IMG/VR virus record: IMGVR_UViG_3300020445_000056
Location: 1-27,116 of that record
DNA from: a virus
Length of the DNA stretch: 27,116 nucleotides
Direction: 5' to 3' (one strand)
Shown piece after piece: positions 21,354 through 27,116 of the stretch. A model generated the notes under the pieces. The model was given only the letters and a program-made list of their open reading frames with translations. It did not search any database and was not told where the DNA came from. The position numbers and the translations under genes are program-made. Positions within the stretch are counted from its first letter, which is position 1. The number at the start of each line of letters is the position of its first letter.

Positions 21354-22118
21354 ATGGCAGTTGCAAGAAAGAAAAGGAACGGTAACGGTACCCCTAATGG
21401 GAGCACATTATCTAAGAGACAGATGAAACGCAAGCCAATCAACCTCGACCACTTGAAAGTGATTGAGCCGTTGACAGAAAATCAAACCAAAGTATTTACT
21501 GCCTTTAAAGAGGGTAAGAATCTTTGCTTGCATGGATGTGCTGGTACAGGCAAGACATTCATTAGTCTCTACTTGGCATTGCAACAGGTGTTAGACCCGT
21601 CTACACCATACGATAAGATTTACATGGTACGGTCTCTCGTACCTACTAGAGAGATAGGTTTCCTACCTGGAGACCATGAAGATAAGAGTGACCTCTATCA
21701 AATACCATACCGTAACATGGTGAAATACATGTTCAGTATGCCAGATGAGGCGACATTTAACGGGCTGTATGACAACCTACGTGGCCAGGATTCTATTTCC
21801 TTCTGGTCTACGTCCTTCCTACGTGGAGTGACACTTGACAGGGCGATTATAATAGTAGATGAGTTTAGTAACCTAAACTTCCATGAGTTAGACAGTATCA
21901 TCACTCGTGTCGGTCAAGACAGTAAGATTATATTCTGTGGAGATTATTCACAGTCTGACTTGACTAAGGTACATGAGAAGACTGGTGTGCTAGACTTCAT
22001 GAGGATACTTCAAGCAATGCAATCATTTATTTGCGTTGAGTTCGAGATACCTGACATCGTTAGGTCTGGATTTATAAAGGAGTATCTCATTAATAAAATC
22101 AACCTAAACCTAGATTAA
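21354..22118 (+). CDS. phoH: PhoH-like ATPase
   Basis: 254 residues. Walker A is GCAGTGKT (61-68) and Walker B is IIIVDEFSN with D169-E170; FCGDYSQSDL is the next conserved part. PhoH proteins are helicase-like ATPases of unclear role, very common in marine phages. The first 30 residues are a basic tail (ARKKRNGNG, KRQMKRKP). It follows the previous gene by one base and abuts the exonuclease. Confidence 0.95.
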   Translation: MAVARKKRNGNGTPNGSTLSKRQMKRKPINLDHLKVIEPLTENQTKVFTAFKEGKNLCLHGCAGTGKTFISLYLALQQVLDPSTPYDKIYMVRSLVPTREIGFLPGDHEDKSDLYQIPYRNMVKYMFSMPDEATFNGLYDNLRGQDSISFWSTSFLRGVTLDRAIIIVDEFSNLNFHELDSIITRVGQDSKIIFCGDYSQSDLTKVHEKTGVLDFMRILQAMQSFICVEFEIPDIVRSGFIKEYLINKINLNLD

Positions 22119-22790
22119 ATGTTTAATTATGTTGGTCCTGCTAAGCCTCTAAGGGAGGTGAGCAGCAGGACTCTTGAGCAAGGTCGCTTCTATAAGATTG
22201 ATGACGTTTGGATGCCAAGTGTTACAACTGTTGTCGGACACCAGTCTAAGGCAGGTATACTCAAGTGGCAGGAGCGTGTCGGTTTCACCAAGGCGGAACA
22301 GATACGACGCTCGTCAGCATGGCGTGGCACCCAGTACCATAACCTAGTGGAGAACTATTTAAAAAATGATGTGGAAGAAGTTGAGAAAGGCGAGGGTCTT
22401 CCCACGTACCTTTTTAGGGCTGCTCGTCAGACTCTTGATAGGATTGATAATATTCACGCTATTGAAGCCCCTCTCTTTTCTCATAATCTACGCATTGCTG
22501 GTCGGGTCGATTGCATTGCTGAGTTTGATAATGAGCTTGCTATAATTGATTTCAAGACCACTAAGAGTCTTAAGAAACCAGAGCACCTAGAGAAATTCTT
22601 TGTGCAAGAGGCAGCGTATGCTTACATGTACTATGAATTGACTGGTGTAGAGGTGGACAAACTCGTGACACTATCTGTTGCTGAAGATGGAAGTGTGCAA
22701 GTTGAGCAAAAGTATGATAAGATACCTTATATCGATACACTTATCGATTGGATCAGTGAGTATCATGATGGAGTAAAGGATGCTGCCTAA
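22119..22790 (+). CDS. RecB/MGME1-like PD-(D/E)XK exonuclease
   Basis: 223 residues. The PD-(D/E)XK nuclease motifs are present: H74 in RGTQYHNLVENYL, D131 in GRVDCIAEF, D144-F-K146 in AIIDFKTTKS, and Q163 in VQEAAYAYMY, as in the RecB and mitochondrial MGME1 family. It may trim or recycle ssDNA ends in replication or recombination. It directly follows phoH and overlaps the next gene by 11 bases. Confidence 0.85.
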   Translation: MFNYVGPAKPLREVSSRTLEQGRFYKIDDVWMPSVTTVVGHQSKAGILKWQERVGFTKAEQIRRSSAWRGTQYHNLVENYLKNDVEEVEKGEGLPTYLFRAARQTLDRIDNIHAIEAPLFSHNLRIAGRVDCIAEFDNELAIIDFKTTKSLKKPEHLEKFFVQEAAYAYMYYELTGVEVDKLVTLSVAEDGSVQVEQKYDKIPYIDTLIDWISEYHDGVKDAA

Positions 22791-23412
22791 AAAAGATGAG
22801 ATGCTAGGTATACCTATCTACCGTTTCTATTACGATGATAATGCTAGTGTCTTAGAGGCAGCAAAGAAGTTAAAGTTTAGACCTAACAATACCAATTGGA
22901 TTTGGGAAGGTGTTGATGACAGTGGTGACAGGGGAAGTGACCTCTACAACTACTCAGACTTCGCTGATTTATTCGCATGGATGCAGGACTGCATGGCCGA
23001 AGTTGCTGAAGACATGGGCATGCAAAACAAACTCATCTGCAATGCTGCTTGGGCTAACTTAAACAAGACTCATGAATGGTTCTTCGACCATACACATTAC
23101 AACTGTATGATTAGTAGCAATTACTATTGCTCAGGTAATGCAGAAGACAAGACTCAATGGTTCCATCCCAATCCATACTTCCATTATACTAACATCTATC
23201 CTTTAGGTCAGTTTTCGGAAGACAAATACTTACTTACCTTCACTGAACCAACAGAACCTGGTAAGTTTATTGTATTTCCACCCATGATACGTCATCGTGC
23301 GTGGCCTAACACCAGTGAAGAAGATAGGATTACTATCGCAGCAAACTGGTTCCCTACTGGCAACTTAAATGCTGCTGGTGTTTCTCACCTTAGACTGGAT
23401 GTTATACAATGA
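22780..23412 (+). CDS. 2OG-Fe(II) oxygenase-like protein (fourth)
   Basis: 210 residues, PF13759-like. Metal His in FFDHTHYNCM (H104, H106), distal His H172 in MIRHRAWPN, and R183 in EEDRITIAANW for 2-oxoglutarate. FVxFPPMIRHRAWPNTSEED-type context is standard. An in-frame ATG at 22801 is a possible alternative start. The substrate is unknown; it sits in the DNA-replication cluster, unlike the other three. Confidence 0.75.
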   Translation: MLPKKDEMLGIPIYRFYYDDNASVLEAAKKLKFRPNNTNWIWEGVDDSGDRGSDLYNYSDFADLFAWMQDCMAEVAEDMGMQNKLICNAAWANLNKTHEWFFDHTHYNCMISSNYYCSGNAEDKTQWFHPNPYFHYTNIYPLGQFSEDKYLLTFTEPTEPGKFIVFPPMIRHRAWPNTSEEDRITIAANWFPTGNLNAAGVSHLRLDVIQ

Positions 23413-23654
23413 AAGAGATAGAAGAAAAGTTTATGACCCAAAGTAAGTTTGCCTCACTCGTAGAAGATAGGGTAAAGGAATCTAATGGTCTTATAAATTA
23501 CATTGAAGCAGTCGCTTCAGTATGTGAAGAGTTTGAGATAGAAGTAGAGACAGTTAGTAAACTGATATCTAAACCACTTAAAGATAAAATCAAGTGGGAT
23601 GCTCAACAACTTAACTATATGAAACGTACAAGTAGAGCCATTCTAAACCTATGA
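23409..23654 (+). CDS. 33: Late-transcription co-activator gp33
   Basis: 81 residues. KEIEEKFMTQSKFASLVEDR, then NYIEAVASVCEEFEIE and KLISKPLKDKIKWDAQQLNY, match cyanophage gp33. T4 gp33 links the sliding clamp to RNA polymerase for late transcription. The hydrophobic end (RAILNL) may be the clamp-binding tail. Shorter than T4 gp33 (112). It starts with an ATGA overlap. Fits the TATAAATA promoters in the window. Confidence 0.85.
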   Translation: MKEIEEKFMTQSKFASLVEDRVKESNGLINYIEAVASVCEEFEIEVETVSKLISKPLKDKIKWDAQQLNYMKRTSRAILNL

Positions 23655-24016
23655 CAGACTCAGATTTTTTCCATGCACCTGTAGTGCAAGAAGAACTAGA
23701 AGCAATTCAAGATTGTTATACTGAACTCTTGAAGATGTCTGCTGGTCTAAAGGATTTCAGTCCAAAGGAAAGACTAGACCACATTGAGAAGACATTAGAG
23801 TTGGTTGCCAAACAGAAAGTATTCTATGCTAGACTACAGCTAGCATCAAATGAGTTGAAAGATGATGACTCAGCAAAAGCAATTAGAGAGAACATTGAGA
23901 GGATGTCAGTGGAGTATGCAGAGGGTTTAAACCTTACCACTATCCTTGACCACATGGAGAGTAAACTGCGTCACTGGCGTGAGGAACTCCTGAAACAGGG
24001 GGTTGACAACGCCTAA
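23651..24016 (+). CDS. DUF1825-like protein between gp33 and gp32
   Basis: 121 residues beginning MTDSDFFHAPVVQEELEAIQ. The DxxFFxxxxVQxEL start, the helix KTLELVAKQKVFYARLQLAS and the end LDHMESKLRHWREEL resemble DUF1825, a helical protein family of cyanobacteria. It may have been taken from the host. Role unknown. It has an ATGA overlap with gp33 and its TAA is in a late-promoter-like box. Confidence 0.6.
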   Translation: MTDSDFFHAPVVQEELEAIQDCYTELLKMSAGLKDFSPKERLDHIEKTLELVAKQKVFYARLQLASNELKDDDSAKAIRENIERMSVEYAEGLNLTTILDHMESKLRHWREELLKQGVDNA

Positions 24017-24019
24017 ATA
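24012..24019 (+). promoter_or_regulatory. Late-promoter-like box CCTAAATA before gp32
   Basis: CCTAAATA includes the preceding stop TAA (24014-24016). It lies directly before the gp32 leader hairpin. Six-of-eight match. Confidence 0.35.
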
Positions 24020-24049
24020 GTATGTTACGATTATCCCGTAACACATACT
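24019..24049 (+). promoter_or_regulatory. gp32 leader hairpin, possible translational operator
   Basis: AGTATGTTACG (24019-24029), loop ATTATCC, CGTAA-CA-CATACT (24037-24049): an 11-bp stem with a 2-base bulge. T4 gp32 controls its own translation through a structured leader (pseudoknot) followed by an unpaired A/T-rich stretch. Here a 27-base A/C/T-rich stretch with GGAGA follows before ATG 24077, a similar layout. Confidence 0.55.
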
Positions 24050-24076
24050 ACAATACAATTTCGGAGACAAATACGA

Positions 24077-25000
24077 ATGTCATTTGCAAGTCTAAAGAGC
24101 AAGTCTGGTAAGTTCGCTAAGCTTACACAGCAGATTGAAAATCTATCCAAACCTCAGCAAAGAGGTCCAGACGAAAGACTCTGGAAACCAGAGGTAGATA
24201 AGAGTGGTAACGGTTATGCAGTAATTCGTTTCCTACCAGAACCAGAGGGTGAAGACCTTCCATGGGCACAGGTATGGAGTCATGCATTTCAAGGTCCTGG
24301 TGGTTGGTACATTGAGAATTCTCTCACTACCCTCAATCAGAAAGACCCTGTTGGTGATTTAAACAGGACACTATGGAATAGTGGTCTTGATGCTGATAAA
24401 GACGTAGCACGTAAGCAGAAGAGGAAACTCTCCTATTACAGTAACATCCTTGTAATTAAGGATCAACTTCACCCTGAAAATGAGGGTCAGGTTAAACTTT
24501 ACAAGTATGGTAAGAAGATTCATGATAAGATTGCATCAGCAATGCAACCACAGTTTGAAGATGAGTCCCCAATCAATCCATTTGATCTATGGAAGGGTGC
24601 TAACTTCAAGGTTAAAATCCAGACCATCGGTGGATACTGGAACTATGATAAGTCTGAGTTTGATGTCCCATCTGTAGCAGGTGGACTTGAGGACGAAGCA
24701 CTCGAAGCAACTTGGAAGAAGCAGTATTCCCTTAAGGAATTCACTGACTCTAAGAACTTCAAGTCATTTGAAGAGTTAGAAGCACGTCTTAACCTAGTCT
24801 TAGGTAAGACTTCACGTGCTCAGGTGAGGACTAATGAGGAAGATGAGGAATTACTTCCCCAACTTGACAGTCCAGTTGTTAAAGTGGCACCCCCAACCCC
24901 TGCAAAGTCAGGTTTTGGTGCTAAAGTAGAAGAAATCGAGAAAGGGACAGGTGAATCCCCAGACCTTTCTTACTTTGCTTCCCTTGCCGCTGAGGACTAA
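24077..25000 (+). CDS. 32: Single-stranded DNA-binding protein gp32
   Basis: gp32 coats ssDNA in replication, repair and recombination. 307 residues, close to T4 (301). The start MSFASLKSKSGKFAKL is the LAST-type basic self-association head. The core includes GYAVIRFLPEPEGEDLPW, KRKLSYYSNILVIKD and NPFDLWKGANFKVKI. The acidic tail ends PDLSYFASLAAED. It has no Cys, so it lacks the zinc site of T4 gp32 (three Cys and a His). The stop shares one base with the next ATG. Confidence 0.95.
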   Translation: MSFASLKSKSGKFAKLTQQIENLSKPQQRGPDERLWKPEVDKSGNGYAVIRFLPEPEGEDLPWAQVWSHAFQGPGGWYIENSLTTLNQKDPVGDLNRTLWNSGLDADKDVARKQKRKLSYYSNILVIKDQLHPENEGQVKLYKYGKKIHDKIASAMQPQFEDESPINPFDLWKGANFKVKIQTIGGYWNYDKSEFDVPSVAGGLEDEALEATWKKQYSLKEFTDSKNFKSFEELEARLNLVLGKTSRAQVRTNEEDEELLPQLDSPVVKVAPPTPAKSGFGAKVEEIEKGTGESPDLSYFASLAAED

Positions 25001-25374
25001 TGAAGAAACTACTTTTGGCTCCCTTAATTGCCCTAGGATTCGCTGCTCAACCAGCGTCTGCCTTAACATGGGGTGAATTTTGGGAACCATTTGTAGATGA
25101 CCATCATCATTCAACAACTATTATCCACTCAAGTCCTAGACCTCGGAGACCTCACTATGTGAGACCTCACCATGGTCACGGGACATATCATCAGCATGCA
25201 GAGGTAGATGGATTCACAAGAGGATGGCACCGAGTGGGACAGCACCATCACGATTCAAATCATTTTCCATCATACTGCATGAAGCTCACCAGATATAAGA
25301 GGTACGTCCCTGGTAACCACCATCGGTCAGGCTTCTACAAATACTGGACACAAGAAGAGCGTCACGCTTGCTGA
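25000..25374 (+). CDS. Secreted histidine-rich protein
   Basis: 124 residues. Sec signal peptide MKKLLLAPLIALGFAAQPAS A, with cleavage after A21 (ASA then LTWGEFW). The mature part has 18 His, in clusters such as DDHHHS, RPHHGHGTYHQH, GQHHHDSNH and GNHHRS, with many Arg and aromatic residues and two Cys at SYC and HAC. This composition suggests metal (Zn, Ni or Cu) binding in the periplasm or on the surface. It overlaps the gp32 stop (TAATG), so may be co-transcribed with gp32. No family recognised. Confidence 0.7.
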   Translation: MKKLLLAPLIALGFAAQPASALTWGEFWEPFVDDHHHSTTIIHSSPRPRRPHYVRPHHGHGTYHQHAEVDGFTRGWHRVGQHHHDSNHFPSYCMKLTRYKRYVPGNHHRSGFYKYWTQEERHAC

Positions 25375-25401
25375 TATTATTTCGATTTCTGAACAATCAA
25401 A

Positions 25402-25430
25402 ACCCCGCTAAAAAAGCGGGGTATTTTTTT
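25402..25430 (+). terminator. Terminator between convergent gene groups, possibly bidirectional
   Basis: ACCCCGCT (25402-25409), loop AAAAA, AGCGGGGT (25415-25422), then ATTTTTTT. It ends the plus-strand gp32 group; on the minus strand it is followed by a short T-run (TTTTGATT), so it may also serve gp53. Confidence 0.9.
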
Positions 25431-25459
25431 GTCTGTCAGGGTCGGGTAAGTATTTTTAC

Positions 25460-26326
25460 CTAGGATGACCCATATTGGTTAGTGGTCGTTGTATTGCTAT
25501 CTGAAGTAGTACTGGTAGTTACTGTGGTACTACCATCTGATAAAGACTGTCCTTGTCCTATAGTTGCTTCTGATGTCGTAAATTCTTTGGACGAATAATC
25601 CGCAGCAGACGCAAATTCGATATTTGACGTTAATCCGATATTTGTTGAATATGTTGGTTTTACGCCAGTATAGGTTTCTTCGATAACCCCCATAGACCTC
25701 TTTGTTTGAGTTTCTATGTCAACTTCATCACCTGGTAGATATCGGACTAATGTCTGATATTCCTCAATGAAGCCTGGGATGTAATCTTCCCTTAGAAGGT
25801 AGATATTGCGTTTATACTCATTTAACCTATATTCTGTTTCGTAATTGGTGACAGGTACGACCAGATCTTCCTTTTCGACGACTGTTCCGTCATATCGCCT
25901 ATATGTCCAATCTTCGGGTACCTCCAGTCCTGCTTTAACGACTGTTCTTCCTCGCATATCAGGAATTCTTTGAGTTTCCCAATGGTGGGTATCTTCGACT
26001 TTGGTTGCTCCATACTTCTGCTCACACATTTTGTATAATTCGTCTTCGGTCATAGGCCATTCAGAATACAAATTAATGATATTATTGACTATGAGTACAA
26101 TCCAGTCATATCCCGAATTTCCATAATAATCGAATGCTACACCATCTGGTCTTTGGTTGTTTCCAATGGTATATTGTGAAAATCCCAGAATAACGTCATC
26201 TAGGTTTTCTCTGATTTTAATCCTTCTGAATAGGTTTTTCGCTAAAACATGAGGATCGACGTTATTGTTCCTATACGATGAGGAACGCACATAAACGTCT
26301 GGTAAGTAAGAAAAGTATTTTGACAT
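25460..26326 (-). CDS. 53: Baseplate wedge protein gp53
   Basis: 288 residues. KYFSYLPDVYVRSS, then KNLFRRIKIRENLDDVILGF, then PDGVAFDYYGNSGYDWIVLI and NLYSEWPMTEDELYK, match gp53, a wedge component of the T4 baseplate that is involved in joining wedges. It is longer than T4 gp53 (196), with an extra Ser/Thr-rich end (STTVTTSTTSDSNTTTTNQY), likely disordered. The start overlaps the stop of the tube-cap gene (TAATG). Confidence 0.85.
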   Translation of the reverse strand: MSKYFSYLPDVYVRSSSYRNNNVDPHVLAKNLFRRIKIRENLDDVILGFSQYTIGNNQRPDGVAFDYYGNSGYDWIVLIVNNIINLYSEWPMTEDELYKMCEQKYGATKVEDTHHWETQRIPDMRGRTVVKAGLEVPEDWTYRRYDGTVVEKEDLVVPVTNYETEYRLNEYKRNIYLLREDYIPGFIEEYQTLVRYLPGDEVDIETQTKRSMGVIEETYTGVKPTYSTNIGLTSNIEFASAADYSSKEFTTSEATIGQGQSLSDGSTTVTTSTTSDSNTTTTNQYGSS

Positions 26327-27116
26327 TATGCGAAACCACCTGAATTGAATGGACCAAAGTCCCCTATGTTTCTACCTAAAGAGCGAGCACCTCTACTTGG
26401 TCGTCTGATACCATTCCTTGAAGGAGGATCCACTCCTGCAAAGGACTCTTTTGTGAGGTATGAAGTCTCTTGGAATGCGAGTGACATGCGATATGCTGAG
26501 GGACCAAAGTCCACCAAATCTTGTCCTTCGCTCGTTGTTTGTAGAGTGTCGTTAGCGAAATCTACTGACATACTCTTTAATACTAATTCGGTGGGGAATT
26601 GCATCAATAGATTTAACATTCCACCTCTAGCACCATTCTTAGGATTGCTTATCGTTTCACTTTCACCACTATCACTATATCTGACAATACTGATTTTGAA
26701 GAATTCAGGTATAGTCAACCATTTGTTCTCACCTGATACTCCTGGAAGCATTGCCATCCTTAGTGCATCAACAATCTTGTAAATGTCAGTAACGTCCTGA
26801 CTGGTCTTTGGTACCAGATTGAAATTAAAGTTGTGACTTCTAAACCCATTGACTCCTGCAAAGATTGCTTTCTCATATGGGTTGAATATTTTTTGGTCTA
26901 ATAGTGCTGAAACATCGTTAGCACTAAGGTTTGAAGCATTTCCAACCCCAGATAATCCAACAGCACCACTTATTACTTTACTAGCAGCACCAAATAACAT
27001 GGCACTCTTACCAGACTTGGCAGCTTCCTGCATTCTCACACCAAAACCATCATCAATTTCACCTCCGCTGTCTATTATCTTTCCAGCTTCATTCAATACA
27101 GTCTGACCTGCGAAAC
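26326..27116 (-). CDS. 48: Baseplate tail-tube cap protein, gp48/gp54 type (5' truncated by window)
   Basis: The frame is open to the window edge: codons upstream of TTG 27096 read FAGQTV without a stop, so the start lies outside. SHNFNFNLVPKTSQDVTDIY then KIVDALRMAMLPGVSG, and later YRMSLAFQETSYLTKESFAG, match the T4 gp48/gp54 tube-cap fold (tube initiation at the baseplate). I prefer gp48 but cannot exclude gp54. The order tube cap then gp53 on one strand fits a baseplate gene group. Confidence 0.75.
   Translation of the reverse strand, partial: FAGQTVLNEAGKIIDSGGEIDDGFGVRMQEAAKSGKSAMLFGAASKVISGAVGLSGVGNASNLSANDVSALLDQKIFNPYEKAIFAGVNGFRSHNFNFNLVPKTSQDVTDIYKIVDALRMAMLPGVSGENKWLTIPEFFKISIVRYSDSGESETISNPKNGARGGMLNLLMQFPTELVLKSMSVDFANDTLQTTSEGQDLVDFGPSAYRMSLAFQETSYLTKESFAGVDPPSRNGIRRPSRGARSLGRNIGDFGPFNSGGFA

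Noticed and set aside
26345-26782. 145-codon plus-strand open frame inside the tube-cap gene
   Set aside because: Antisense shadow of gp48/gp54, which has clear family motifs.
1-27116. CRISPR arrays, insertion sequences, integrase or attachment sites
   Set aside because: No regular spaced repeats, transposase or integrase motifs were seen; the tRNA has no nearby integrase or repeated 3' end.

Overview
The window looks like part of a T4-like cyanophage (a marine myovirus of the Kyanoviridae type infecting Prochlorococcus or Synechococcus). T4 core genes are present: the end of primase gp61, class Ia ribonucleotide reductase nrdA/nrdB, late-transcription co-activator gp33, ssDNA-binding gp32, and baseplate genes gp53 and a gp48/gp54-type tube cap. 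Around them are typical cyanophage auxiliary genes: psbA, hli, ho1, purN, purC, thyX, phoH, a glutaredoxin, a tryptophan-halogenase-like gene, and four 2-oxoglutarate/Fe(II) oxygenase-like genes. Genes are packed tightly, often with ATGA or TAATG stop/start overlaps. Nearly everything is on the plus strand; the last 1.7 kb is on the minus strand.

Region 1 (1-4507) handles DNA precursors: gp61 end, nrdA, ho1, a small Cys-containing protein, and nrdB. Region 2 (4508-5760) holds small phage proteins with a structured leader, late-promoter-like boxes and a clear terminator. Region 3 (5719-8410) has purN, a PD-(D/E)XK nuclease-like protein, two 2OG-Fe(II) oxygenases and two small unknowns. Region 4 (8427-12893) is the photosynthesis and halogenase part: a consensus sigma70-type promoter before hli; an overlapping series of two small membrane proteins, a 2OG-Fe(II) oxygenase, a Cys-containing protein and a flavin-dependent halogenase; a tRNA-Thr whose 5' end overlaps the halogenase stop; then an exact T4 late promoter, a 143-nt leader, psbA and a terminator.

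Region 5 (12895-17899) has a small unknown, purC, a 1125-residue probable tail fibre/adhesin with a triple N-terminal repeat, and two small unknowns. Region 6 (17922-21352) has a late promoter, a secreted beta-barrel-like protein, a terminator, glutaredoxin, several conserved phage hypotheticals and thyX. Region 7 (21354-25374) has phoH, a RecB/MGME1-like exonuclease, a fourth 2OG-Fe(II) oxygenase, gp33, a DUF1825-like protein, gp32 behind a hairpin leader, and a His-rich secreted protein. A terminator at 25402-25430 separates these from the convergent baseplate genes.

Together the genes fit a phage that keeps photosystem II running (psbA, hli), may alter host tetrapyrrole metabolism (ho1), and boosts nucleotide supply (nrdAB, glutaredoxin, thyX, purN, purC) for its own replication, with late genes driven by T4-type TATAAATA promoters and gp33. 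Family assignments come from reading motifs by eye; no database search was run.
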